From Cheiracanthium punctorium (taxonomy: Eukaryota > Arthropoda > Arachnida > Araneae > Cheiracanthiidae): a stretch of DNA of 64,000 nt. Of this stretch, positions 23,764 to 37,500 are shown one piece after another. Positions within the stretch are counted from its first letter, which is position 1; every line of letters starts with the position of its first letter. Both the position numbers and the translations under genes were made by a program. Location: positions 620,001 to 684,000 of the forward strand of contig JAWZYV010016058.1 in assembly GCA_038373885.1 (NCBI GenBank), given 5' to 3'. A model generated the notes under the pieces. The model was not told the origin of the DNA. It was given only the letters and a program-made list of their open reading frames with translations, and made no database searches.

Positions 23764-25339
23764 AGTGGACCGTTTACTAGAACTTTTCACATACACTGGA
23801 CTTTTAAACGACGAACCCGAAAAGTAAGAAGAGTTTTCTGCAAAAGTAGATTTTACTGCTGAAATAAAATAATACCAATGCTTACACTCGACAGACAGCA
23901 TTCATTCAAAGTATATTTTTGAGAAAGATTTATATATTTCAAACAATACCAAATCAATCTATGGTATTAACAATATAGGATGTAGTCTTGGTATGGGATG
24001 CGAAGGACATTTATAGTGGAAAAATTACATTAAATGTGGATGATACATAGCTTTTCTTTTTTCTTTCATTTTGACACGAATTCCTCCAAATTGTGGACAA
24101 CTTTAATGACTTTTAGGTTTTATCTATTCAATTTGGAGTTAAATATATCCATAATATGTTAATTTGACGTGACACAAACAAATCCATCCGTGAATAAAAA
24201 GGAAATTTAACTCTCCATACTGGCTATCTAATTAGACGACTTACATGAAAATATTACGAATTCTAGCTAATTTCCACCTAAATTAAACCTCAGAATAACA
24301 GATGAATCTGTAAATGTTTAACAAAAGTTTTCTTAGCCAATAATTTCAAGGATCATATTGATAAGATTCATTTTTTTGTTATTTTTCTTATGCTCTCGCT
24401 TCGTGTTATAATTAAAACTTTGTATATGTTCATAAAAGACCACTGTGAAGAGAAAACGCTCCAATTCGTTACATCTATAGCTCTGTAATCGATTCGTTTG
24501 GCATTATATATGTTCTTTCTTTAGCATAAAATATAGATACAATGCTATATCTTAGAGAGCTTTGTTAGATGTTTGCAAAATCGATGCTCAGTTTAAGCGT
24601 CATTGATGAAAAATGCCACATGGAAATTTATCAGTATGTGCATATTTTTAATGCTCTCTAAAAATATTATATGCATAAAAAACTTTAAATTAAATTTTTG
24701 GTTCTTTCTGAAAATATATGTATATGTATACTTACTGACTGTATACTTTTTGTAATGAAATATTGATGTATACTATTTTCGCTTTTCATCCCTCCAGGCC
24801 AACTCACCTTTGGTTCCAAAGTCTACGGTAACAAAATTTTGAATATAGAAATACATAAATAAAAAGATAGAAAACATGGATAGATAAAAAAGAATTTTGA
24901 AGTTACAAAAAATCAATAGATGGAAGAAACACGTGAAAATTTACAGTAAAATTTTGAGAATACAAAAAAAAGAGAAAGAAACAGCATATAAAAAAAAGCA
25001 CATTTGTAAAAAAGCACTCCTAAGTAAAAAGATAGCTAAACACAATCTAAAATACTTAGCAACCAGACGGACAAGTTTTTATATTTTCGTGAACATTTGA
25101 TCTGTACATATAGAAAATTTTATACAAGATGCTATCTCAAATTAATTTTCAAATTATGTTAATAGTACTTTATCTAATTTGAATTATTACTTTTTTTAGG
25201 GAATCGTTATCATAAGCAAGAGTTTTTATTTGGATAACAAAAATAAAAATAAAATTTTAAATTTAATTTGAAAAATTATTTTATAAGTTATATAATATAT
25301 CCATTAATCAAATGGTTATTCGTGAAATTCAAGGGATAT
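23764..25339. other. Intergenic DNA, no gene seen
   Basis: The first 150 bases may be leader of the retroelement proposed at 22930-23763. The rest is AT-rich and unremarkable. The minus-strand open frame at 23536-23901 runs antisense through the LTR remnant and resembles nothing I know. Confidence 0.4.
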
Positions 25340-25690
25340 ACAAACATAGCACGACATTTGGTTCAGATAATTTTCAACATAGCATCCTTGGGGATCAAAG
25401 CAATTGTTCCATCCGTATACCAATCTTTCACAACCGACGGTGAAGAAATCAGGGCACTGATCCCGGAGCCACTTAACGACAGCGTCCTCAATATCGTCCT
25501 GCCAGGTGTTTCTTGGATGTCTGGAAGATATGGAAAGCTATAGGTAAGACATCCGAGCTGAAGGGAGGATATTCCAATACGTTACATCTGTAGCTTCGTA
25601 GTCAACCACATGAAACCAAGGCCGTATGTGGGCTTACGTTGGTCCTGCAACAAGGTAACACTTTGACACTTTCAGTAGACTGACTCTAAA
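25340..25690 (-). pseudogene. Mariner-like transposase C-terminal relic
   Basis: On the minus strand, shifting frames give a block resembling the HPPYSPDLAP...F core (here EYPPFSSDVLP, then FHIF and KKHLAG), then IEDAVVKWL and FFTVGCERLVYGWNNC...QGCYVE. This is the typical C-terminus of mariner transposases, with its W-x-K-C and Y-V/F-E ending. Only the last third of the protein remains. The plus-strand open frame at 25268-25543 is its antisense shadow. Confidence 0.7.
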
Positions 25691-25914
25691 CTTCTTCTGT
25701 TAAAGGAAAAACAAAAAAAAATCGTATAACACTTAGCACTTCAACAGCAGACCATGTGTATCTGTTAACTCCTTCATCTTTCCTGCCTGAAATTTCGGGA
25801 CTTTATGGCAAATCTAGAACCAACTAGGGGTATTTGATTGCTATGATCGTCTGTTGTACCTAAGCATGGAATTTCCATGAGTTTCGTTGTGTTGAAGCAA
25901 AGGTAAGCAGGCGC

Positions 25915-26117
25915 TATCGGCCTAAGGAGTATGAGTTGATCGGACAACTGTTCAAGGTGATCAGATACATAACAACGTCATTAAGTCTGGAGAAAATCAA
26001 CCAAAACGCCAGACCGTTAGATCGGCAGCCATGAGGCAGGCCCAAAAATGAACCTTCTTACTTTAGCCATCTAGCCTGTTCAGAGTTTTATCCACCCGGC
26101 CCTTATAGGGCCGCCAC
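25915..26117 (-). mobile_element. tRNA-derived SINE (family B), minus-strand copy
   Basis: The minus strand begins with a tRNA-Ser/Leu-like head (GGGTGGATAAAACTCTGAAC..., A-box region) and a degenerate B box (GGTTCATTTTTGGGCC). The body contains the shared block CTGCCGATCTAACGGTCTGG. It aligns by eye with the copies at 43758-43935 and 40328-40475. Confidence 0.55.
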
Positions 26118-26554
26118 GGAATTTCATTCGCTCGGTTAATATGTTCTCCCTCGAGAAGTCTTGTTACCTTACTTTTTGAACCGCCTACGTAAATACGTAC
26201 TATGAAATTATATGAAAATGATCTCTCACTACTTTTGTGAACATTTGTTTTTCTCAATTTTTCCTCCATAACTACAACCAAATATGTGCTATACTAAACG
26301 ATTTGCATTCCAAAGTATTTAGTTCTGTAAGATTCAGTTTAAATATAGTAAACATAACTAACTCTAATTAGGGATAAATGAAGGGAAAAAAAGTTGAAAA
26401 AATAAAGCAGGAATTCTTTTTCTCTGCATGTGTTGTGTGTGTCACAAATGTCTATGCTTTGTAAATTTTCCGATTGCATTAGTACTTTGTAGAATATAAA
26501 TAAATTTTTCTTCCTTTTGAAAATGCACCTCTCAAATACATAAAGTTAGCGCGT

Positions 26555-26690
26555 GATCTTGGGTATTAACTGGTAAGTCTTTTCATTGGGAGTAACATTC
26601 GTCTCATACTCAGTGCTCCCATAATAAATTGGGCATTACATAGACCTTCGGCCCTTAGTAGTGGCGTAGGTCTGATTAGCAGTTGTCTAA
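26555..26690 (+). mobile_element. SINE family A body fragment
   Basis: It shares GTGCTCCCATAATAAA, then CATTA, then CTTCGGCCCTTAGTAGTGGC with the SINE body at 12960-13015. The tRNA head is degraded or absent. Confidence 0.5.
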
Positions 26691-28900
26691 TCTTGATGGA
26701 AAAAAAACTGCATAAAATTAACTCTTTCCGAAGTGTAAAAATGCACGTTGTGTTGGGCTTTCCGTAAAATTTCCTATATAGCACTTCTAAACTACATCGA
26801 CTCTGGATGCATATAAGTTCTCTTCATTTTTATTACCGACTGTTTGATTGGTTAGTAAAATTTGTATGATTTATTATGTATGTAATGGAAAAAGATGGAA
26901 ATATACAAAACGGCAGCTATATCAACTAAATATAAATACAATAAGTTGTTTCATTTTTCTGAATGCACTGTAACAGTCTCATATTGCTTTATATTAATAA
27001 TCAATTGAACTATCTAAAAATCGAGTTATTCGGTTCCGTTTGCAGATATTTCCTGACATAATCAAATTCGAAACTACAAAAATAAAAATTTCAAAATATT
27101 TATGTGCATACTATGATCTTTCTTATCGTTCTACGTGTTTTTATTTTAAAAGTTATCATATTTGTTCAAGAGTTTACAAACATTTGTTTTATAAGATTCC
27201 GTCAAAATTTAAGATTCGAGAAACAAAATAATCAATTTTATGTGGTTTCAAATTGGAAGGTGACGCTAATTGAATGAAATAAATAAAATTTTCAAAAGTC
27301 CGAAAACATAATTCTATATTTAAAAATATCTGCAGATATTCGGATTTAGTTTATCACATGTTTATATGCTACATATCAGTCGCTGTAATGTGATGAGACG
27401 GATGCCGATGTTTAGACACTTCAACGAATTGTTGAAGCGTCTAGACATTGGGAGTGCCTAGACATCGAAGCTTTTAATTGACTTCGATAATTAATGATTG
27501 ATTAATGGTAGTTTAGAGATCAACGATGGTTTTTGATTAACTTGCATGAAATTTATCTTTCCACAAAAACGACTAAGAAAGGTTGGGATCAGGTGAGTAT
27601 ACTGCCAAGCGTTTCCCAGTCTATTTACTTGTGAGTATTGCTAATTCGTAGAATGCCCTCATACAATCGGTCCCATAAATTGTCACATGGGGCCGTACTC
27701 GGTTTTGCATAGCACATCTTTTAGAAATGGCGATCACTTTGGATAATGGGAATGGAAAAAAATCCTGATGTCTCGCTTAGCATTCACCATATATTCAATT
27801 AATATAGCAAAGATTGTTCCTGGACCTGATACTATACACGACAGTTTGGGGTTGGGATAATTCTCGATCGACAAATGGCAATTTTCAGTCTTCCAAATCC
27901 TCCGAAGTGCTGTATTTAGACATTTTCACCTGAAAATTGAACAACAATAATGAGGGCGAAAAAAAATCTCAAACAAGCACTGATTTGAATTCGAAATTTA
28001 ACTGAATCTCCTACTGCCAGCGGTTAAAAAATTATGTAGATTTTTTTTTCGGTATAAATTCATAGTAGTTACCCTGTATGTGAAGAAGTATTATATAATT
28101 ATATGCCGAAATTAAATAGTTCACAGAACGTATCAATAATATGTTTCCTTTAATATCAATATTAGAAGCATGTAAGAATAAAGCACTAAGTTTACAGTTC
28201 ATAATCACACAAACATGCATCGATTTATCCAGAGTCTTACAATTGCACTGCTTTCTATCACTAGTGTAGATACGTTCACCGAAACATTAACTTCGTTCCT
28301 GTTTCTGGGTCATTTGCTTCCTTTCTAATAATTTAAATCTTCGTAATTGAGCTCATTATTGAAGTTAAAATGAGCTTTCATGAAGAATCTATTAATGAGG
28401 TGCGATACGCATTGATAGAAAGGAAAAGTGAGAGGGTTGTGTTAAGCAGTTGCAGCAATTAAGAATGAATTATCTTTTTCAAAAAATGTTGTATAACAGC
28501 GGTTTTTACATTGTTATAGTGCAGAATTCGGTAATTTTTAATCACATTGTTATAAAAAGTGGCAGAGAAATAATTTGTTAATTACAACACGCGGGATTCT
28601 GAAAAATCATAGATCAGTTGTCGCATTGCCAAAACCGTTAGCTTGGCAATGCGGTTTCGAGATGCTAAAAAGATTATAGAAAAACCCATCTACCATTAAA
28701 TTTTGTAGAAAATTTCTTGTAGAAATTTGTTCAGATGTTAACATACTGAAAAAGAACTCTTATCTATGATTAGAAACCCGAAACATTGCAAGTGTCCAAC
28801 GAGCACACTGCGAAAGTTAATTTCTCATTTGCATGAGAAATTTGGATCTCTTGATGAAATTAGATTACCCAATTATCCGAAACCATTGAAATAATCAGGA
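26691..28900. other. Intergenic DNA with two short hairpins
   Basis: No gene was found. A hairpin with 18-bp arms (27408-27425 and 27431-27448, two mismatches, 5-nt loop) and another with perfect 11-bp arms (28622-28632 and 28643-28653) stand out. The part from 27590 to 27900 is less AT-rich and may be an old element, but I cannot classify it. Confidence 0.4.
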
Positions 28901-29779
28901 GAAATTTTTTAATTTGCTGTCATATTCCACGGACCTATGTTGATTATTATGAACAGAACCTGACTACTACTGCAAACCAAATAATAACCAAATACTGCAA
29001 ACAAATCGAGAAGAACACCCCCAAATTATTTTAAAATAAGTTTAAATCTACTTTTGATTAACACATGCAAAATTTTAAGGATACGAAATAGATAATAATA
29101 ATAATAATAATAATAAAAGGTTTGGAATATTAAAATTTAGGAAAATGCCATGTACTTCTGACGGGCTATGATTAACCGTTTGGAAATCTAACATAATGAG
29201 GAGGATAGCCATCGCATTTACATCAGTCTGAGGCGACACCATTTTTTTAATAGTTGGTTCTTGGTATCCAGCAATCAAGTAATTTGTACATTCTCATTTT
29301 TATTCCTAGAATTTAACATAGCTCATAGTAATTTTATTTTTGAAATTTTTAAATTTGCGGTCATATTCCACGGATCTATGTTGATTATTATGAACAGAAC
29401 CTGACTACTACTGCAAACCAAATAATAACCAAATACTGCAAACAAATCGAGAAGAACACCCCCAAATTATTTTAAAATAAGTTTAAATCTACTTTTGATT
29501 AACACATGCAAAATTTTAAGGATACGAAATACATAATAATAATAATAATAATAAAAGGTTTGGAATATTAAAATTTAGGAAAATGCCATGTACTTCTGAC
29601 GAGCTATGATTAACCGTTTGGAAATCTAACATAATGAGGAGGATAGCCATCGCATTTACATCAGTCTGAGGCGACACCATTTTTTTAATAGTTGGTTCTT
29701 GGTATCCAGCAATCAAGTAATTTGTACATTCTCATTTTTATTCCTAGAATTTAACATAGCTCATAGTTATTTTATTTTC
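28901..29779. repeat. Tandem duplication, two units of about 440 bp
   Basis: Unit 1 is 28901-29341 and unit 2 is 29342-29779. They are nearly identical except for a few substitutions and a shorter (AAT)n tract in unit 2. The minus-strand open frames at 29278-29075 and 29716-29516 are the same 66-67-residue sequence in each unit and have no recognisable domain. The low divergence implies a recent event, or an assembly artefact. Confidence 0.92.
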
Positions 29780-30818
29780 TTTGCTTAAATTTTCACTGCC
29801 TTTTGAAAATATTTTTTTCTTAAGAATTTCTTTTTCTTTTTTTAGTTTAGTTCTTGTAAATTTGATTATTTTTCTTCAAGGATATTTACAGTTGTACTTT
29901 CCTTTTTATTGTTTAAAAATAAGTAAACTAGAAATAAATGTTTCAGATGATCATAGTCCAGTGTCTACATACCACAATAGTTTTTTCGACGCGTCTGTGA
30001 CGATAGTCTGACAGGGGAAAGTGTGAGATCTTAATAAAGGTACTTGTTTTCAACATGTGAAATACTGTCGACAATTTTCTTAATTGGATGTCTTCTTTGT
30101 GTGATACATTATCCATGCAAAGACGTCATTGACTTCATTGTCTCATCCTATCACTGTACACTGACTCAATGACGGTATGGCTTACATTTGGGATTCTGGT
30201 AAATGAATTGTTTGCTTAACTTCAACAAAAACAGTTCTTTTATATTACTCTTGCATATCAGCAGGCGTTTTCCTTCCCTTCTTAATTTAAGTAAGTAGGA
30301 AAGGGAGCTTTTTCGAGACTAATGTGGCATTTTTGTAAATTTAGGCGTAATTCGCTAGAAAACTTAAAGGTATATAATCGAAAAAAATATTTCTTTCTAA
30401 AATATATTAAATTATTTAAGAGCAAATTTAAGAAAATAATTTATTTTCAGGGTTTGATTATTTTATGAGCTTATTTCATTTAGCCAGTTTCATTGCGAAA
30501 TATTTGTTGAAAATATTATTTATGAGGAATGAAACTTGAGTCAAGGATCTATTTTAAGATACGTTTTCGAATTTTAGTTATTTTTGGTGTCGTGTTAATA
30601 TTTATTAATTTATTTTGAAAATTGTTAATTTATTTTGAATATTATTAAATGATTTTGAAAAACCGTAATGGAAATATGTATATCTTTGGTGGTTATTCTT
30701 TATTATTCATTTGCTTATTTATTTATTTATTTATTGAAAAGTAAAGTTCAGCATTTATTTTACACCTCTTGATTTTCAGCAAAATATGTATATATATATA
30801 TAATATTAATATTATATA

Positions 30819-30871
<53 letters not shown>

Positions 30872-33108
30872 ATTGATTGATTGATCTTCTATAGTATATA
30901 TTTTATTATGAGAACCTCCTGTAGATTTTGGACGACACACAACGTATAATCTGTCATTTGTATCCAATGACACATGTTTCTTCATAATTTGTAAACTGAA
31001 TCTTTTTAATGCATTGAGTGTGGCTTTAGTTCATATTGTATGAAGCAGTTATGTTACGTCAGCAAATCATAATGTAAGATATTAGCACACTCGTTTAAAA
31101 AAATTCCGTTTTAGAAGATGCATTTTTATATTGACGGACGAAAAATCTGAAAAAAAGTACGGTTCTTAAAAATTTACCCGTTTGTACATTATTTAATGGG
31201 GTATATATTTATATGCTTTTCTATTTTACAAGTCTACCATAATATCACTAGGCCTTCCTTTCAACAGGATCAACTACATTATTTTTACAAACTTCACATA
31301 ACAATGGCTACCAGAAATATATATCGTGTTTACCTTTCATCGTACATAATTAATGGAAAATCTTACTACAAACTGAGACCGAAAATGTCTGTTATTAGTA
31401 TCAAGAACACATATCTATCAATCAGCATTAGTGGATATTTATTTGAAAAATTGCGAAAGTAAATACTGGATTTCTGTGTTGTGGTATCTATTGTTTTTGC
31501 GAAAGGATTACTATCTGGCACATGGTTAAAAGACAATAAATTAATATTTCTTACATGTTTTGGAAATTCTTTTTATTTACATTTGGAAGAATGAGGTGTA
31601 TGAAGAATAGTTTTGATCGGATTTCATCAACTTAAGTAGTATTGCAATTTGTATGAATCTTTTGTCGCTCACGTAAATAAAAGAACAAACTATGTATGAA
31701 TAGAAGATTCCCAATTATGATGCAAATATTCAGTTTCTTTTCTGTGCCAGTTTTGCAAATAAAAATGTATAATGAAAACACTATATACAATGAATCTCTT
31801 TTTATCAAAGATTATCATCATACATTCATAATATGAAGTGCTTATTTCACAAAGTAAAATGTTCTGCTATATATTTTCTAGAAATTTTTCACGCTTGATT
31901 TACAAGATAATTAATTTTATACATTTTCATACATTATTATATCTATTCATATAACAAACATTTTCAAAAGAGGTTATTACAGAAATATGAATCTTATCTG
32001 TGCAGAATCAGCAAAATTAAATTGAAATACTTTCAAAATTTGTAATATTTATAAATTTTTATGAGGAAGAATAGTACTGCATTCGTTTATGAAACAATTT
32101 TGAAAGTTGCAATGAAATATGTTTTATGACGTTGCATTAAAATGTATGTCATATTTCAGTCATTGCATATACATCCGCAGACATTTAAATTGAAAATCGT
32201 CTTCCCTTTGTTGTTTACAAAAAGAGCTTTATCATCGTTCCTCTATTTTACATTATGGATATTTTATTAACTTTCCTGCACACTGTATGAAGATGGGAAA
32301 TTGGAATACTACAAACATTGAATGGCGGGTTTATTTTAAATTTGAAATAATGGATTCGTCGTGCATCTTCAGTTCACAAGAGCAATTCTATCATATTTTA
32401 AAATTACATGTTATGAAAGCTTGCACTCTGTAAGATAAGTGCAATATAACAATGATGTTCGTTAAAAAATGCATCTAAAATTATAATTTTTAAATTACAA
32501 CAATGTACAGTGTTTGTATAACAGAGAAGCATCATTGTAACAGGATATTTTCTGCAAATTAAGCAAACTTAATGCGTATTACAGGAAAGAAATTGGTACT
32601 CTTTCAAAACTCACTCTATACTAATCACTCGAGCCTTCCTCAAACTTGCCTTCAGTGAAATGTATATGCTTAATCCACTGAAAAATCATTTTTGAATGAA
32701 AAATTTGAAAAAAGTAACTTATATGAATTTATGCAGCTGCAGTTGAAATGCTCATGAATTGAATAAGTGTATAAATAATGAAAAAAAATACACTACAAAA
32801 ATATACACATTTGAAGCACTCTAATATACTCTAGATAAAATTAAGTACATTTCCACGTTTCCTGACGTACTAAATGACAATCATTTTCAATTTAAATAAA
32901 AGGTTACGGGATAATATGGCACAAATTAAAATTTACAGGAGATCAAATATACATAAAAAAGCAATTTAATTTTTTTTTATACCGACCCAATACAGATAAT
33001 TTCCGCAATTAATTGAATTGTGTTCTATGGATTAACCAGGTGAAGAACTCAATTTCAGCCTTTCAATATAGAAAGGCTTAGAGATATGTTTAATCAATGT
33101 TCGTAAGA
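29780..33108. other. AT-rich intergenic DNA with a long (TA)n tract
   Basis: A (TA)n microsatellite spans about 30787-30870, followed by (TTGA)n. No gene was recognised. The 88-codon plus-strand frame at 31196-31462 has no domain I can identify. Confidence 0.5.
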
Positions 33109-33283
33109 GGCTATATCATACCAATAACAGCAAAATTATTGTGTATTTATGCAATCATTGTTTTCTTTATTGGTTTGAAATATCATACCGATAACAGTAA
33201 AATATCATATATTGGCTATATCATACCAATAAGAGCAAAATTATTATGTATTTATGCAGTAATTGTTTTCTTTTTAGTTTGAA
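33109..33283 (+). repeat. Imperfect tandem repeat, 105-bp period
   Basis: About 70 bp starting GGCTATATCATACCAATAA at 33109 recurs at 33214 with few changes. The spacer itself carries a partial copy (ATATCATACCGATAACAG). Confidence 0.8.
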
Positions 33284-34254
33284 TGCACTCCCTAAGATAC
33301 GATTTTTCTAAGTGATTGCATCTCTTCGAGAACAATTGAAAATTCGTTTAAATCAGTATTTATTTATTTAAGTATCTCTAATCCTGTCTCTGATGAAAGA
33401 AGTTAAGTAAACCACTTAATTAATGTATGAGGCATGCTTTACTAATTGGGAATTTATATGTAAATGGAACGTACAAATGTTTAATTTTCTTTTTATTTTC
33501 ATTTAATCTCCAGAGAATTTTAAAGGTTCCCTAAAATGGTGTAGCTTTTTTTTTTTTTAAACTAAACTTCGTAATTTATGCATATTTAAGATGAATATTT
33601 TAGGATTAGAATCCTAGGTCAGTATTTTTAGGATGCCCTATACGTTTTCATTAGTTTATTTCACTTTTGTAATACGGTATATATATATAGTAATAATTAG
33701 GTTTAAAGTTTACCTACATTAAAATAAACCAATAGAAGAAAATAGAATAGGCTGTTCATTTAGGATTTGAAAAATGTACACAATGGAATTTAATTTGATA
33801 ATTGTGTGATAATCTATTTTATTCGAGGTTTAAATAAATTGTATTTTTGATGAAGAACAAAATCTCTTTTTTTGCTTTTGTTTAAGATTACGTAAAATTT
33901 CATAAAATATTACTTACAATAATGTAATAATTCAGTTTATTCGGAAAAAAATGTAACAATAATTCAATTTATTTTAAGATAAAATTTGGTATATTAGCTT
34001 ACTGGAAATCATTAGTCACAAAGAATAATTTCAATGAAAAAGTATTTAAAATATGATATTTTTATTGCTTATTTTACGGGTGAATTAGAACATGCAATAA
34101 TTAGAAAACAAGATTATTTTCTGTACGAACCATATAATGTTTCGAAATTTCTGTTATTTTAATATTGTACTTATTGCTAAATTCTGCTTTTCTAGCTGAA
34201 ACAAAAGGTGGAACATACTGTGATAGGAAAAATTTTCGTTTTGTGATCATGCAA
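33284..34254. other. AT-rich intergenic DNA, nothing recognised
   Basis: No coding or structural signal was found beyond simple A/T runs. Confidence 0.5.
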
Positions 34255-34500
34255 AGCTACATTCTGATTTTTTTAACGAAATTTCATATAATCCAGGGGG
34301 AAAGTTTGGATTATCCACCATGTAGCTGGGACCTCGATCCAAGAGATTTTGGCCTTTCTAAGACTGTAAACTATCACCTAGACGGACAAGTGTTTCAAAT
34401 ATGACGAAGGAGTGATAACGGTGTAAACCTACAGTTATCAGAGCAAGCATCAATTTCTTGTGATGAAGGATTCAAAGTTAGTTTTAAGATTTAAAAATAC
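34255..34500 (+). pseudogene. Mariner-like transposase fragment
   Basis: The plus strand reads SLDYPPCSWDLDPRDFGL...VNYHLDGQVFQ, then RRSDNGV after a stop. This matches the mariner core pattern L-x-HPPYSPDLAPSDF-x-L followed by HL-x-G-x-x-F and a DEEV-x-x-AV-like helix. Only about 60 residues survive. Confidence 0.6.
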
Positions 34501-37500
34501 TTAAACAAATAAGAAAAGTATAGGGGAACTTGGGGAGCCTTGACCACATTTTCAGAAAAACATTTTTGTAAATTTTATTTAGGCAGCAAAATAACCCTAT
34601 CCTAACCCTATATGAACTTTTACATAGATTCTTTGTTTTTTCTACTGCTCTCCTACCATATTAGCCTGTTGGAGATAAAATATTACATGGAAGTAAGGAA
34701 AATATAAAGCCTTTAATAACTAAATTTTCATCAACACTATTTACAATACCAGATGACATAATACAGCTATTTGAAAATATTTGGAGTACCTATGCATTTG
34801 AATGATTTAGTCAAAAAATTACTATTAAGAAGCTATTTATACTGACAGAAAAAAAAATATTTTGTAATAGTAAAACGGCACCACCAAATAAATGCAATGC
34901 AAAGAAAGTTTTGACTTCAAAAATTTGTAGAATTATCTTACTCTATTTAGTAACATTCTACCTAAAAGAAACCAAAAGAAATTATTTTATTCAATCCAAT
35001 TTAATTCAGAAAAAATTCTAAACACAATAAGATTTATTTATTTCGATATCTGTTGGAAATGCGGAAATAAGTTGTTTAGGTCAATTTCTTCTGGTATATT
35101 TTGTGTCAACATTAAGTAACGCATTTGAAATGTATCAGCATTTTCGAATATATTTCAATAACTGAATATTTTCACGACAAGTATCAAATAAAATTGCTCT
35201 GGTGCAAACAACTTTTGCAGTAAACGATAATCAATCTTACTGCAAACTTCATGATTGATTTTTATCTGGAAAAACAGCTGAAAATAAATCTGGAACTCTT
35301 AATCGATTTTCAATAAAGAATTTTGATTACCGAAATAAATATCAAAATTGAAAATTTCGGACTCTGAAAACGCGTACATGTTCAAGCAAAGTAATTTCAT
35401 GTCATATCTGTTTATTTATTTTTTATGAACGCAGCAATTCCATGTTGTATATAAACGAAACTGATACGAATAAAGATGATGAATTTTTGCTGCACAATCC
35501 AGAAGAATTTAGATAATCTTGAACAAGTCTGCTTTGTCGTAGAAAATAATATTATGTTTCAGAGAAATTCCTAACTTTAAAGATTTAATCGATGTAAAAA
35601 ATGAAAAGAGTTTAATTTGAATATTTCAATCGTTATTTCCATGCATTTGATTTAAATATTTAATTTCAAAGTGAGTCATTTTAATTAAATGAAACATAAA
35701 TATTTAAGTAATTTAGATTGAGTTTCAGTAAAGATATTTATCTCATTTCTTATGTCAACTAATGCATAAAAATTTCGATAACAAGTTTATAATATTCACG
35801 GTTTAAATTGATTACAGTGTTCTAGATTATCCTGATAACTTTTTCATAATTACGAAATAATTAATTGAGTATAATCCATCATATACTTCTTCGTCGCCTA
35901 ATAGTGCAATTAAATGGTAATTTTTAGAGAAAAAAAAATTGTTTACATTTTTGTTTCATGAAAATAGCTAATAAATACGATATTAGCTGTTACGATATAA
36001 TTTAATACGATATCATTTAATAAATAAATCTGGATATTATTTAATATCTGTATCATTCATATACGATACAGCTATTAAAGGTATCATAGCTAAATTTTCT
36101 TGCGCTTACAATATATGTATTTTCTGTAAAATAACGAAGATCAAATTTACACACTTCATTCTGTATTTTCTAAAGATTCATTACCCACAGATTACATATA
36201 TTTAATGAATAATGTATTCTGTGGTTTCTTTAAATTTTAGGTGCTTGCAAATTAAGAATTTCCATTAATTCAGTATTTGCCCCAAACAAACCTCTTTAAT
36301 TTTTTCTTTGAAAATCATCCTAATAGGGGAGACACGGGCTAGCTGACTACACACTAATGTACGCATCCAGTACTCTTATTTCGTCTGTTTCTGGATAGAT
36401 TGCGCATATAGCATCATTATTACTTTCTTGTTCTGTTCTTCAAATGCTATTGTAATTGTGGAGTGTGTAACATGTGAAACGGAAACAATTTTTTATTTTC
36501 GTTTGCCTTTCCAAGTAATTCGTTACTGTTTCATCATTTTTGTAATTTCCAATACTCATATTTTTAATCTCGATTGTAACTGGGGTAGATTTTATAGTCT
36601 ATGATTAACTCCACTTAATCCATATGTGATTTATTTGAGTTGTTTACGTTTAGAGAATCATGCCACTTATTTTGTGAAAAGGAATGTATTTTGCGTACAT
36701 ATTGCGCATTGAATACTGGGTAAGTTGACTCACGCCAAATAACGTGCCCGAAATAACCCCTTCGAATTTTTTCAGAATATATTCAAAAGCTTTATAAAGT
36801 TTTATGGATTGATCAGTGTGTGTGAATTATCCAGCAAATTACATAATCTGTGCACCTATACCAAAGGCAAAAGGTAGAACAAAAATTAATCCTATCTTTT
36901 AAAATGGCTAAATTGGCACTTTTTTCTGGTGCATTTGTATCGGTGATTAAGGCCTGAAAAAAAATCTATACCAAAGACTAGAAAAATTTCTTTGCTAAAG
37001 GTATCCAGACCAATAGCCATGTACAAACATCAAACATAGAGAAAAGTGGGATCTGAACTTCGTGCAAGTAAGGCCTGCGTAACGTGGACAGTCGATTTTA
37101 TATTTGTGATAAGTGCAACTCTGATGATAATTTTGAGAAGAAAAGAAGCCATTCAAAGTTTCATTAATTTCACTGTATAATTTTAAGTTTACATAGTGAT
37201 GAAGCAGGTAATTCTTTTGTTTAAACTTGTAGGTAAAAATGATATACTTTTAAAGCTTGTCTTATTTCAGTTTAATTTAACTATTCATGTAGCATCTCCC
37301 TATCTATTCCATAGGTAACAGGTTATGTAAGTTCATATTTTTCTTTTAATTCAGATTTACATTTAAAATAAACTACGAGCATTACAAACACATTACTCGT
37401 GGTATTCATAGAGCAATAGATGCATTATAGAGGGCAATTCCAGTGTGTTCAAATGCTTTAGCAAAAAATTATTAAAACCAATAATTAAAATCTGCGCCTA

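Noticed and set aside
23536..23901. 121-codon minus-strand open frame as a host gene
   Set aside because: It has no recognisable domain and overlaps a probable LTR remnant in reverse.
25268..25543. 91-codon plus-strand open frame as a gene
   Set aside because: It is antisense to a recognisable mariner transposase C-terminus.
29075..29716. Repeated 66-residue open frame as a duplicated gene
   Set aside because: Duplication of the whole 440-bp unit explains it, the Leu run comes from the (AAT)n tract, and no domain is visible.
30784..30890. TA-rich tract as an origin or promoter
   Set aside because: It is a plain (TA)n microsatellite with a short TTGA repeat; nothing else supports a function.
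34526..36770. Recurring TAGGGGA...TGAC strings as ends of one element
   Set aside because: Both strings are in the same orientation and no inverted partner is visible.
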